A DNA stretch of 64,000 nucleotides from Chloroflexota bacterium (GTDB lineage: Bacteria > Chloroflexota > Dehalococcoidia > E44-bin15): assembly GCA_030604825.1 (NCBI GenBank), contig JAUVVB010000011.1, positions 1-64,000 on the forward strand, read 5' to 3'. The position numbers were made by a program, and so were the translations under genes. Of the stretch, positions 42,748 through 52,042 are shown piece after piece. The stretch's first letter is position 1. Each line of letters begins with the position of its first letter. The notes under the pieces are model-generated. The model saw only the letters and a list, made by a program, of their open reading frames with translations, did no database searches and had not been told where the DNA came from.

Positions 42748-43551
42748 TTATACCAGCTTTGCCTCTCTTAGTTTCAGCGCCAGATTTGCCGCTGCCTCCT
42801 CGGGGCTTTCGCCCTCGATGATCTCGCACTTCGCCTCCTTGACCGGGGCGAACAGCTTGACCAGCTTGGTGCGTGCCCCGGCGGCGCCCAGCTGGGAGGT
42901 CTCGGCACCGATGTCCTGGGCAGTCCAGGTGGGAACCTCCTTCCTCGCTGCCGCCATGATCCCCTTGAGCTTTGGATAGCGGGGCTCGCCCAGCTCATTG
43001 CTTACTGTGATCAGTACCGGGGTAGAAACTTCGATCACCTCGTAGCCATCAGCCACTACCCTCTCCAACCTTACCTTTCCATCCACCATTTCCACCTTCT
43101 GGGCCACGGTTACGCTGGGTATGCCCAAGAACTCGGCGATGCCAAGGCCCACCTGACCTACATCCCAGTCTGCAGCTTGCCTGCCGCAAAATATGAGGTC
43201 GTATTCCCCTATCTTTTTGATCGCCATGGCTAAGGCATAGGCTGTGGAGCGGCTGTCAGCGCCCTCGAAGGCTGGGTCCTGAAGCAGGATCAGCTCGTCA
43301 GCGCCCATGGCCAAGGGCTTCCTGATCACGTCCATAACGAAGTCCTTGCCCAGGCTGAGCACGCTGATCTTGCCCCCATGCGCATCCTTGACCCTTAGCG
43401 CCGCCTCCACCGCCTGTTCGTCAAAGGGGCTGACCACCTGTGATACCCCAGCGCCGGCGACAACCTTCTTTGCCGCCTCGTCCACCTTGAAACTGCCCGC
43501 TGGTGCCTCTGGATCTGCTATCTGTTTCACGCAAACGACCATATTGGGCAT
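42748..43551 (-). CDS. etfB: Electron transfer flavoprotein beta subunit
   Basis: A 267-residue ETF beta chain with VVCVKQIADPE at the start, AMGADELILL near residue 90, FCGRQAADWDVGQVG near residue 123 and the basic SNELGEPRYPKLKGIMAA segment. ATG 43551 is chosen because AAGGGGG lies 7 bases upstream and the family start MxxVVCVKQ follows. Its promoter sits in the 106-base gap behind the mutase gene. Confidence 0.95.
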   Translation of the reverse strand: MPNMVVCVKQIADPEAPAGSFKVDEAAKKVVAGAGVSQVVSPFDEQAVEAALRVKDAHGGKISVLSLGKDFVMDVIRKPLAMGADELILLQDPAFEGADSRSTAYALAMAIKKIGEYDLIFCGRQAADWDVGQVGLGIAEFLGIPSVTVAQKVEMVDGKVRLERVVADGYEVIEVSTPVLITVSNELGEPRYPKLKGIMAAARKEVPTWTAQDIGAETSQLGAAGARTKLVKLFAPVKEAKCEIIEGESPEEAAANLALKLREAKLV

Positions 43552-43613
43552 CGCTATCCCCCTTTCTAAAGCTTGATAATTACCCCATTCCTTCCCCGGC
43601 CAGCCAAGCGTAA

Positions 43614-43642
43614 AATTTATCACGCTGGAGATGGGATGTCAA
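43614..43642 (-). promoter_or_regulatory. Promoter of etfBA
   Basis: Minus strand TTGACA (43642-43637), a 17-base spacer and TAAATT (43619-43614). A strong consensus match, so etfBA can be transcribed apart from the upstream mutase. Confidence 0.6.
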
Positions 43643-43657
43643 GGGAGCTCGACCGGC

Positions 43658-45400
43658 CTATGCTGCCACGTCATATGCCTGGTATTCCCCGAAGACACCC
43701 CGCAACACGTCACAGATCTCCCCGATAGTGGCGTCGGCCTTTACCGCCGCCAGTATGGGGGGAATGAGATTGGCCTTTTCATCCTTGGCCTCTTCATTGA
43801 GTCGCCTCAGGCTTGCCTTTACCTGCCCGTTATCTCGCTCCCTCTTCACCTGGGCCAGCTTTCTTAGCTGCTTCTCCTCTGCCTCCGCCCTCTTTTTGGG
43901 GTCATAGGGGTGTTCCACCAGCCTCGAGGTGAGCACCTCCAGCTCCTGCTCACCGGTGAAACGGTTTACGCCAACGATCACCCTCTCCCCGGTCTCTATC
44001 TGCCGCTGATATTCATAGGCGCTCCTGGCGATCTCCCGCTGCATATGACCGTTCTCGATGGCGGCGACCGCACCACCCATGGCATCGATGCGGTGGATGA
44101 TCTCCCAGGCCTCCTCCTCTATCTGGTCGGTCAACGTCTCCACATAATAGGAGCCCGCCAGGGGGTCGATCACCTCGTTTAGCTTGCACTCGTACTCAAG
44201 GATTCTCCTGGCATCCGCTTGAAGCTGGTAAGCCTCAACGCTATGCCCCAGCCCCAGGGGCTCATCGTAGCGTGGCCTGACATCGCCACCGCCGCCGGAT
44301 AGGGCAGAAGCCACACCCCCGATGACGGAGCGGGTTAGATTACTGAGGGGGCGCTGCAGGGTGGTGCTCACGTTTCCAATGCCGGCCCGGGTATTGGCGC
44401 GCAGTATCCAGCTTCGGGGGTTTTTGGCCCCAAATCTCTCCCCCATGATCTTGGCCCACATCCGCCGCGACGCCCGATGAAGCGCAATCTCGGCGAAGAA
44501 ATGCATGCTTCCGCCAAAGTTGAGGAAGCTGAGCCGAGGGACAAAGGCATCCACATCAAGCCCGGCATCTATCCCCAGCTTTACATAAGAGATGGCATTG
44601 GAGAAGGTAAATCCCAGAACCTGAGCACCGGTAGCCCCCGCCTCCCTCAGGTGATAGCCACAGATGCTTACGGTGTTCATCAGCGGCATGTGCTCGGTGC
44701 AGTAGGTGATGGTGTCCCTAATCATCCTCATCGATGGCTGGGGAGGGAAGATGTAGGTGCCTCGGGCCACAAACTCCTTTAGGATATCGTTCTGGGGGGT
44801 TCCCCTCAGCTTATGTATGGCAATCCCCCTCTGCTGTGCCAGGGCAATGTACATTGCCAGGATAACATTACAGGGGGCGTTAATGGTGAAGTTAGAGGCT
44901 ATCCTATCCAGGTCATCATCGCCCGCGAAGGCCTCATAGATAACCTCAAAATCCCGCAGCGTGTCCACCGCCACCCCTACCTTGCCCACCTCCCCCCGAG
45001 CCATGGGGTGGTCCGAATCATAGCCACATTGGGTGGGAAGGTCGAAGGCGATATTGGGGCCGCCAACCCGGTGGTGCCGCGCCATATACTGGTAGAAATC
45101 CCTGGTATCCTCGGCGGTGCCATAGCCGGAATAGTCGCCAGCCCGAACCAGCCCGCCACCGCTCACCGCATAGCCCGCTCCGCTAACCCCGGGCACCGAG
45201 GAGGGATAGATGTCGGCGGTGAAGGGATACCCCCCGGGAAATCCCACCTTCTCCAGGAAATCGAAGTGCTTCACATCGGCAGGGGTGTAGAATCTTCTGC
45301 CTTCCTTGACCCCAAATCTCTCCAGGGAGCGCTTCAGGGTCCCTTCCTGCCACTGCTTCCTCCTCCTCTCTACCTGCCCTATCCTGTCCTGCCGAAACAT
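43658..45400 (-). CDS. Divergent B12-dependent acyl-CoA mutase large subunit
   Basis: A 580-residue catalytic subunit of the methylmalonyl-CoA mutase family without a fused B12-binding domain. The barrel motifs FDLPTQCGYDSDHP, NDILKEF and GYHLREAGA are present. The substrate loop is unusual: the normal YPTMY...TMRQYAG becomes IYPSSVPGVSGAGYAVSGGG with an insertion, then LVRAGDYSGYG. This suggests a substrate other than methylmalonyl-CoA, perhaps a branched or hydroxylated acyl-CoA. ATG 45400 is preferred over 45442 because a strong promoter overlaps the latter and GAGGTG lies 5 bases before 45400. No small-subunit gene is nearby. Confidence 0.82.
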   Translation of the reverse strand: MFRQDRIGQVERRRKQWQEGTLKRSLERFGVKEGRRFYTPADVKHFDFLEKVGFPGGYPFTADIYPSSVPGVSGAGYAVSGGGLVRAGDYSGYGTAEDTRDFYQYMARHHRVGGPNIAFDLPTQCGYDSDHPMARGEVGKVGVAVDTLRDFEVIYEAFAGDDDLDRIASNFTINAPCNVILAMYIALAQQRGIAIHKLRGTPQNDILKEFVARGTYIFPPQPSMRMIRDTITYCTEHMPLMNTVSICGYHLREAGATGAQVLGFTFSNAISYVKLGIDAGLDVDAFVPRLSFLNFGGSMHFFAEIALHRASRRMWAKIMGERFGAKNPRSWILRANTRAGIGNVSTTLQRPLSNLTRSVIGGVASALSGGGGDVRPRYDEPLGLGHSVEAYQLQADARRILEYECKLNEVIDPLAGSYYVETLTDQIEEEAWEIIHRIDAMGGAVAAIENGHMQREIARSAYEYQRQIETGERVIVGVNRFTGEQELEVLTSRLVEHPYDPKKRAEAEEKQLRKLAQVKRERDNGQVKASLRRLNEEAKDEKANLIPPILAAVKADATIGEICDVLRGVFGEYQAYDVAA

Positions 45401-45432
45401 CTTCACCTCGGAGAATGGGCCCGTCGGGATAA

Positions 45433-45461
45433 ACTCTATCATCACCCTTGCCCCATGTCAA
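45433..45461 (-). promoter_or_regulatory. Promoter of the mutase gene
   Basis: Minus strand TTGACA (45461-45456), a 17-base spacer and TAGAGT (45438-45433). Its predicted transcript starts near 45426, inside the longest reading frame, which supports the later start codon. Confidence 0.55.
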
Positions 45462-45517
45462 GGAAAGGCCAAATTTTAGTTGATTAAGTTAGGCATCCTT
45501 TTGAAATGTCGCTGCTC

Positions 45518-45547
45518 TTGACATTCTAGCCTAAATTATGATAAACT
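45518..45547 (+). promoter_or_regulatory. Promoter of the signalling operon
   Basis: TTGACA at 45518-45523, an 18-base spacer with TG before the -10, and TAAACT at 45542-45547. Confidence 0.5.
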
Positions 45548-45627
45548 ATAAACTCTCGCCCAAAAAAGGTGAAATCTTACCAATAAAGTCGAAAATATTC
45601 AATAATGGATTTAGGGGGTCAATTGCG

Positions 45628-46164
45628 GTGGAAAATTTGATGACGGCCAAGGAGGCAGCAGAATACCTCAGGTTGAACTACATGACGGTTTACAAGCTGG
45701 CTCAGAAGGGCAAGATTCCCGCCACCAAAGTAGGGGGGAATTGGCGGTTCAAGAAGGACATCCTCGATGATTGGCTGACGAAGCAGGCCGTCTCTATAGA
45801 GGGGGTGGTGCTGGTTGTGGATGACGACCCCAGGGTGAGGGAGACCCTCAGGGATATCATTTCGGGGCAGGGTTATAAGGTGGTTACTGTGGCGACGGGG
45901 GAGGAGGCCTTGGAGGAGGTGGATAAGCGGCACTTCGACCTGGTTTTTCTGGACCTGATGCTGCCCGGCATTAGCGGGTCGGAGGCCTTTGCTGCCATAA
46001 AGGAGAAGGATAAGAGGACGGTAGTGGTCATCGTCACCGGTTATGGCGATGAACCCGTAGCCATGGAGGCGATGTCCTTAGGGCCTTTGTTTCTGATTAG
46101 AAAGCCGTTCCGGGTAGAGGACGTGATCGAGGCTCTAAATGTGGCCATCAAGATAAGACGCTGA
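45628..46164 (+). CDS. Excisionase-type HTH fused to a response-regulator receiver
   Basis: A 178-residue protein. An N-terminal HTH_17/excisionase-like domain (residues 4-52, MTAKEAAEYLRLNYMTVYKL and GNWRFKKDILDDWL) joins a CheY-like receiver (residues 60-175) with acidic pair DDD, phospho-acceptor D109, T137 and K159. The usual order in response regulators is receiver first, and the DNA-binding part is normally of another family. GTG 45628 is chosen because AGGGGGT lies 9 bases upstream and a promoter lies inside the longer frame. It heads the operon that holds the kinase. Confidence 0.8.
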   Translation: MENLMTAKEAAEYLRLNYMTVYKLAQKGKIPATKVGGNWRFKKDILDDWLTKQAVSIEGVVLVVDDDPRVRETLRDIISGQGYKVVTVATGEEALEEVDKRHFDLVFLDLMLPGISGSEAFAAIKEKDKRTVVVIVTGYGDEPVAMEAMSLGPLFLIRKPFRVEDVIEALNVAIKIRR

Positions 46165-46180
46165 AACAAAGGGAGAAAGA

Positions 46181-46447
46181 GTGAGGGCGCTGGTCGCTGG
46201 AATCTTAAGCTTTCTCATCATCTACCTCTTTGACTGGGCCTCCATAAAGAGGGTCCCCGGTGGCAAGCAGGCGATAGCCTTTTTGTTTCTTGATGTGCTT
46301 TATGTATCCGTTCGGGATCGCTTTTTCTTCCCCAGGATGTTCCCCGATTATCCCCAATACCAGAGGCAAACGCCGATGCTGATTCCCACCAGGGAAAGCA
46401 TTAGTGCCTGCTTCAGCACGTTAAAGGCAAGGGAGGCCTTAAGATGA
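46181..46447 (+). CDS. Small protein with one membrane segment, unknown function
   Basis: An 88-residue protein with an N-terminal hydrophobic segment (residues 4-20) and a basic, aromatic-rich tail (RDRFFFPRMFPDYPQYQR). No family recognised. GTG start with GGGAG upstream. ATGA overlap with the GH3-type gene suggests the two products work together. Confidence 0.55.
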   Translation: MRALVAGILSFLIIYLFDWASIKRVPGGKQAIAFLFLDVLYVSVRDRFFFPRMFPDYPQYQRQTPMLIPTRESISACFSTLKAREALR

Positions 46448-48054
46448 AGGTGAGCACCGCCACGGAGCTGCTGCAGAAGGGAAAGACCGAGGACATCTGG
46501 CAGAAGTACTGTGGCTTCATCGACTTCAGCATAGAGGAATTCATGGAAATCCAGAGGCATCTACTGCTGGAACAGCTGGGGCTGCTGGCAAATTGCGAGC
46601 TGGGGCAGAGGATGATGGGGGATGCTAGGCCCACCACCGTGGAGGAGTTTCGCCTCAAGGTTCCCCTGACCAGCTATGAGGACTATGCCCCTTACCTTTT
46701 GAAAAAGAGGGGGGACGTTTTGCCCGAGAAGCCCCTTCTCTGGCAGCGGACCGCGGGGAGGTATCCGGAGTACCGCTTCAAATGGGTTCCGGTCACCGAA
46801 AGGCTCTTCAGGGAGACAGGGGCATACCTGGTTTCCTGGGCAGTCTTCTGCAGCTGCCGGGAGAGGGGTGACATCAATTTTAAGGACCACGATAAGGTCC
46901 TCTATGGCATGGCTCCTCCCCCATATACCACCGGTGCCTTGGCGCGGGTTGTTCCTGAGGAGTTCAAGCTGGATTTTCTTCCCCCCATGGAGAAGGCGGA
47001 GAGGATGCCATCTCGAAGAAGGATGGATCTGGGCGTCTCCTTAGCGCTCGCTGAAGGGTTGGACTTCGTTTTCGCCCTCTCCGGCGTGTTGGTGGGTCTA
47101 GGACAGCGGATCAGCGATGCAGCACGGGTTCTCGACCTTTCCTATGTTGCCTCTAGCCCCGGGGCGTGGCCTCGGGTGGCAAAGGCACTCCTCAAGAGCA
47201 GGCTGGCAAGGCGCCCGCTGCTTCCCAGGGACCTGTGGACGCTGAAGGGGCTGGCTTGCACTGGCGGTGACACCGCGGTCTACCGGGATAGGATAAAATA
47301 CTACTGGGGAAGAGAACCCCTGGAGGTCTATGGTGCTGCCGAGGTGGGCATCTTTGCCCTGCAGGCCTGGAACTATAAGGATATGACCTTCGTACCTACC
47401 ACTGCCTTCCTGGAGTTCATCCCCGAGGAGGAGCACCTGAGGCTCAAGGCGGACCCCGCTTATCGGCCGCGCACCCTGCTCCTTGATGAGGTGGAGGCGG
47501 GGCAGAGATATGAGCTGGTTCTTACCAGCCTCCAGGGTGGGCCCTTTGTTAGATATAGGATTGGCGATATGATAAGGGTAAATTCGCTACGCGATGAGGA
47601 GCTGGGGATAGACCTCCCCCAGATAGCAGTCGATAACCGAGTTGATGGGCTCATCGGTATCGGTGGTTATGCCCGCCTTGGCGAAAAGGCTATCGAGCGG
47701 GCCATTGAGGACACCGAGCTTGCCTGTGAGGGATGGACAGCGAGGAAGGAGGTTATTGGGGGTGAGCCTGTAGTCCACGTTTACATCGAGCTGAGGGACG
47801 GGGAGCTGACCGCTGAGGAGGCAAGGCTTGCCATTCATCGCAGCCTAAAAAGGCTCAATCATGACTATGCCGCCATGGAAGACGTGCTCGGTTTTCAGCC
47901 TGCAACGCGAGTGACCCTGCTTCCACAGGGGGCATTTGAAAGGTATAGGGCACAGGGGGGAGATTCGCCGCCGCGGATAGATGCCTCGGATGAGGTCATA
48001 AGCCGGCTTTTGGGGTTAGACAAGGAGGGAGGTTTCGGTGGTCCTCAACGCTAG
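46444..48054 (+). CDS. GH3-family acyl-adenylating enzyme
   Basis: A 536-residue protein of the GH3 superfamily, relatives of the ANL adenylases. Plant members conjugate amino acids to hormones; most bacterial ones have unknown substrates. Visible are YEDYAPYLLKK near residue 78, the P-loop-like CTGGDTAVYRDRIKYYWG near residue 275, VYGAAEVG near residue 299 and VRYRIGDMIRV near residue 364. The expected reaction is activation of a carboxylic acid with ATP and transfer to an amine or thiol. It overlaps genes on both sides in a two-component operon, hinting that it makes or removes a signal. Confidence 0.82.
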   Translation: MKVSTATELLQKGKTEDIWQKYCGFIDFSIEEFMEIQRHLLLEQLGLLANCELGQRMMGDARPTTVEEFRLKVPLTSYEDYAPYLLKKRGDVLPEKPLLWQRTAGRYPEYRFKWVPVTERLFRETGAYLVSWAVFCSCRERGDINFKDHDKVLYGMAPPPYTTGALARVVPEEFKLDFLPPMEKAERMPSRRRMDLGVSLALAEGLDFVFALSGVLVGLGQRISDAARVLDLSYVASSPGAWPRVAKALLKSRLARRPLLPRDLWTLKGLACTGGDTAVYRDRIKYYWGREPLEVYGAAEVGIFALQAWNYKDMTFVPTTAFLEFIPEEEHLRLKADPAYRPRTLLLDEVEAGQRYELVLTSLQGGPFVRYRIGDMIRVNSLRDEELGIDLPQIAVDNRVDGLIGIGGYARLGEKAIERAIEDTELACEGWTARKEVIGGEPVVHVYIELRDGELTAEEARLAIHRSLKRLNHDYAAMEDVLGFQPATRVTLLPQGAFERYRAQGGDSPPRIDASDEVISRLLGLDKEGGFGGPQR

Positions 48055-51000
48055 CACGCTGATTCCCTTAGCCGCTCTCCTCGGTTTCCTGGTGCTCATA
48101 GCGCTGGTGGCCCAGCAGAGCTTGAGGAGGAGGATCAACCTGCTCTTCGTCTGGTATACCTTTACCTTGATGGTCTGGGCCTTTTGCTTCTTCATGTTGT
48201 ACGCCAATATCCCCTTGATGAGCGCCTCCTTCTGGAGCAATATTCTGGTCGTCCCCGTCATGTTCGGCGCTGTGGCCTTCTTTCATTTTGTCCGCGTTTT
48301 CCTCCGGAAATCGGAGCCCGTTTCATGGCTTTCCTTGGGTTATGGGCTCTGCTTACTATTTGCCATTGTCGCTGCCCTGGGATATGCCGTTGAGGGGGGC
48401 TATCATACCCCGGGGACTTACCATTTCGATTTTGGCATCGCTACCTATATTATGACCCCCATTGCCCTTGCCTTCGTCGGTGCGGCGATCTTCAATTTGG
48501 TGCGGGCATTTGTCAGCACCAAAGACCCCTTTGCTCGCAACCGGGTTATCTACCCGTTAGCCGGTGTGCTTATCGCTATCCCGCTCACCATGACAAACTT
48601 CATCCCCGGGTGGAGGTGGTTCCCTGCTGGCCACATGGGCAACCTGATCCAAGCCTGCCTGCTTGCCTATGCCATCCTCATGTACCGGCTGGTGGATGTG
48701 AGCATCGTGCTGCGGCGGGGCTTCGTTTATTCCATGCTTACCGCCTTCGTTTTGGGCCTCTTCCTGGTGGTGGCCTTCATCGTTCAGGCAGCCTTCCACG
48801 CTCAAGCCGGTCAAAGCTTCTGGATCTCAGCGGTGGTCATGGCGATCATCATCACCGCGGTTTTCCAGCCGACTTATCGCTACATTCAGCGGCGGGTGGA
48901 CCTTCTTTTCCAGCGGGAGACCTATGAGTACCGGCGCACCCTGCTTGCCTCCAGCCAGAAGATGAGCGCCGTTTTGGATGTGGATGAGTTGGCTGAGTGG
49001 CTGGTGGCTGATCTCATGTGGACCATGAAGGCGGCAAAGGCGGGACTCTTCCTCTTGGATAAGGAAACCCAGCAATACATGCCGAGGGCGCTTAGGGGGT
49101 ATGATAATTCCGGGGTGGGCCGGATCCACTTCAAGGGCGATAACCCGGTGGTGATACGCCTGGCTGAGGGGAACAGCTGTCTAACTGCTGAGGACATGGA
49201 CCGCATCCCCCAGCTTCGCAGCCTGTGGAAATCGGAGCGAGGGCAGCTGGGCAAGCTGGAAACGGAGGTCCTGGTTCCGCTGAAGGTAAAGGATACCCTT
49301 ATTGGCGTGGTGGTTCTGGGCCCCAAGCGCTCTAAGGAGCGTTATTCCTTCGATGATCTGGAGCTCCTGCTCACCGTGGCCAACCAGGCGGCGGTGGCCC
49401 TGGAGAACGCCCGGCTCTATGAGGAGAGCCAGCTTAGGGCAGAGCGGCTTAAGGAATCGGAGGAGAAATACAGGGTTCTGGTGGAGGACATGAACGATGG
49501 CTATGCGGTGGTTCGGGGGGATCGCGTCCTTTTCGTCAATAAGAGAAGTGCTGAGGTCATTGGAAGACCTGCCGAGGAGATCGTGGGGCAGAGTTTCTGG
49601 CGGGTCATCGCCCCCGAGTCCATGGAGACAGTGAAGCAGCTTTATGAAGCGACCATGGCTGGGGAGACGGCGCCGGAGACGATGGAATTCACCCTCACCG
49701 CAGAAGACGGGACCAGATTACCCCTGGAGGTCAGATTTAAGGAGATCCTGTATGAGGGCAAACCTGCCTATTCCCTGATCATGAGGGATGTCTCGGCGAG
49801 AAAGAAGGCTGAGGAGGAGAAGGAGCGGCGCAGCCGGGAGATGGCTGCCCTCAGCGCCATCGCCTCCACGGTGAGCCGGACCCTGGACCTGGACGAGCTG
49901 CTGAACAATACCCTGGACAAGGTGCTGGAGCTGATGGGGGTGGAGGTGGGGGGGATATTACATCTCGATGCCTCGGGCAGGAGGCTCACCCTTCGCAGCT
50001 ATCGGGGGATATCCGAGCAAATGGCTGGTGACTTCGTCGTAATAGAACTGGATGAGGAGGAGGTGGAGCGAGCGCGGCGGTGGGTGGAGCCCACCGTGGA
50101 CATGGCGCGGGTTTTGAATGAGGAGAACCGGGCCAGGGTGGCTGCGGCTATACAGAAGGAAGGGCTTCAGATGTTCACCATGGTGCCTATTAGGGCAAAG
50201 AGGGAACCCTACGGGGCTTTGGCCATCGGCAGCCATGATCGCCGTGAGCTCACCCCAGAGGAGGTGCATTTGCTGGGCTCCATCGCTAACCAGATAGCGG
50301 TGGGCATAGAGAACGCCAGGCTTTACCAGGGGGCTAAAGAAACGGCGGAGCAGCAGGCGGTGATGGCTGAGGTAACCAGGATCCTCAGCTCCAGCCTGGA
50401 TATCAGCCAGGTTTATCAGGCGTTTACCGCAGAGATTAAGAAGCTGATCGATTTCGACCAGGCCAGCATCAATTTGGTGGAGGGGCAGAGCATAAAGGTC
50501 CTTGCCCTGTCCCAGGATGCGCCCACCGGGGTGGAGGTAGGGGGCACGCTCCCGCTTAGGGGGTCAGGCACCGAATGGCTGGTGCTCAACAAGAAGGCTC
50601 ACATTGAGGCAGACCTGGAAAAGGAGCATTGTTTTTCCTCGGACGACCGTCTTATTGCCGAGGGATTCAGGTCTACAATACGCCTCCCCTTGATAGCCAA
50701 GGATAGAGCCTTTGGCACCTTCAACCTCAGAAGCCGCCGCCCCCATGCCTTCGGGCGGGAAGAGTTAGAGGTCTTGGAGCAGATCGTGGGCCAATTAGCC
50801 ATCGCCATTGAGAATGCCACCCTATTTAACACGGTGAAGGGCCACGAGGAGCAGCTGGAGAAGGCCTACGAAGAGCTTAAGGCAGCACATGATTACATGG
50901 TGCAGTCAGAGCGGTTGAGGGCTTTGGGTGAGATGGCTGGTGGTGTAGCCCACGACTTCAACAACATCCTGGCCATCATCCTGGGCAGGACTCAGCTGGC

Positions 51001-52042
51001 TTTGGAGGATACAGGAGACGCCATGGTGAAGAGGAGCCTTGATATCATCGAACGGACCGCTGTTGATGGGGCAAAGACGGTGCGTCGCCTTCAGGACTTC
51101 GCCAGGGTGAGGGTGGATCGGGAATTGGAACGGGTTGACCTCAACGAACTGGTGAAGGGTGCCCTGCTTATGGTGGAGCCACGCCGGGCGGAGCGGCAGG
51201 TAACGGGGAGGGTGGAGATCGGCATCAGTGCTGACCTGGATAAGGTTCCCCCGGTGGAGGGAAACCCGGCGGAGTTGAGGGAGGCGCTGATGAACATCAT
51301 GTTCAATGCCATGGACGCCATGCCTGAGGGGGGCAAGATCACCGTTAAGAGCGAGCAGCAGGATGGCTGGGTTGTTCTTTCCATAAGCGACACTGGCATT
51401 GGCATGTCTGAGGAGGTGAAGCGCAGGGCGTTCGATCCCTTCTTCAGCACCAAGGGTGCCGACGGGCTGGGTCTAGGGCTTAGCGTGACCTACGGCATTA
51501 TCACCAGGCATGGGGGGAACATCGATGTGGACACCAGCCCGGGGAGGGGTTCCACCTTCTATATCAGGCTCCCCGTAGCCAGGGGCGCTCGGAGGCGGGT
51601 GCGCGCCAATAATAATAACGCCCATGCCATCAAGAACGCCAGAATACTCCTCGCCGATGACGACCCGGAGGTGGCTGAGGTTCTTGAGCTGATGCTGGGC
51701 CAGCTAGGTCACCGGGTAACGGTGGCTAGCAGTGGCCAGGAGGCTCTCACCGCCTTTTCCCCGGGGGACTACGACATGGTGATCACCGACCTGGGGATGC
51801 CTGACATCTCGGGGCGTGATGTGGCTAGGGCGATCAAGGATATAGAGCCCCAGATTCCGGTGCTGCTGGTCACCGGCTGGGGGGTTCAGCTAGACCCGCG
51901 GGAGATGAAGGAGATGGGCATTGATGGGGTGATTGCCAAGCCCTTTAGCAAAGATACCCTTTCGGCACAGATAGCAACGCTACAGGTTGCCAAGCAAAGG
52001 AGGGTTGGGAAACATGAAAGCGCAGCGGATTCTGGTCGTTGA
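48038..52042 (+). CDS. Multi-sensor hybrid histidine kinase
   Basis: A 1334-residue membrane kinase. Seven or eight membrane helices (about residues 7-290), GAF (about 310-470), PAS (about 480-600), two more GAF domains (about 605-770 and 775-930), then HisKA with the phospho-acceptor H near residue 972 (GGVAHDFNN). HATPase motifs are MNIMFNAMDAM, DTGIGM and GLGLSVTYG, and a C-terminal receiver has its Asp near residue 1250 (ITDLGMPD). GTG start with GGAGG upstream, overlapping the GH3 gene by 17 bases. Three GAF domains suggest small-molecule sensing. Confidence 0.92.
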   Translation: MVLNASTLIPLAALLGFLVLIALVAQQSLRRRINLLFVWYTFTLMVWAFCFFMLYANIPLMSASFWSNILVVPVMFGAVAFFHFVRVFLRKSEPVSWLSLGYGLCLLFAIVAALGYAVEGGYHTPGTYHFDFGIATYIMTPIALAFVGAAIFNLVRAFVSTKDPFARNRVIYPLAGVLIAIPLTMTNFIPGWRWFPAGHMGNLIQACLLAYAILMYRLVDVSIVLRRGFVYSMLTAFVLGLFLVVAFIVQAAFHAQAGQSFWISAVVMAIIITAVFQPTYRYIQRRVDLLFQRETYEYRRTLLASSQKMSAVLDVDELAEWLVADLMWTMKAAKAGLFLLDKETQQYMPRALRGYDNSGVGRIHFKGDNPVVIRLAEGNSCLTAEDMDRIPQLRSLWKSERGQLGKLETEVLVPLKVKDTLIGVVVLGPKRSKERYSFDDLELLLTVANQAAVALENARLYEESQLRAERLKESEEKYRVLVEDMNDGYAVVRGDRVLFVNKRSAEVIGRPAEEIVGQSFWRVIAPESMETVKQLYEATMAGETAPETMEFTLTAEDGTRLPLEVRFKEILYEGKPAYSLIMRDVSARKKAEEEKERRSREMAALSAIASTVSRTLDLDELLNNTLDKVLELMGVEVGGILHLDASGRRLTLRSYRGISEQMAGDFVVIELDEEEVERARRWVEPTVDMARVLNEENRARVAAAIQKEGLQMFTMVPIRAKREPYGALAIGSHDRRELTPEEVHLLGSIANQIAVGIENARLYQGAKETAEQQAVMAEVTRILSSSLDISQVYQAFTAEIKKLIDFDQASINLVEGQSIKVLALSQDAPTGVEVGGTLPLRGSGTEWLVLNKKAHIEADLEKEHCFSSDDRLIAEGFRSTIRLPLIAKDRAFGTFNLRSRRPHAFGREELEVLEQIVGQLAIAIENATLFNTVKGHEEQLEKAYEELKAAHDYMVQSERLRALGEMAGGVAHDFNNILAIILGRTQLALEDTGDAMVKRSLDIIERTAVDGAKTVRRLQDFARVRVDRELERVDLNELVKGALLMVEPRRAERQVTGRVEIGISADLDKVPPVEGNPAELREALMNIMFNAMDAMPEGGKITVKSEQQDGWVVLSISDTGIGMSEEVKRRAFDPFFSTKGADGLGLGLSVTYGIITRHGGNIDVDTSPGRGSTFYIRLPVARGARRRVRANNNNAHAIKNARILLADDDPEVAEVLELMLGQLGHRVTVASSGQEALTAFSPGDYDMVITDLGMPDISGRDVARAIKDIEPQIPVLLVTGWGVQLDPREMKEMGIDGVIAKPFSKDTLSAQIATLQVAKQRRVGKHESAADSGR

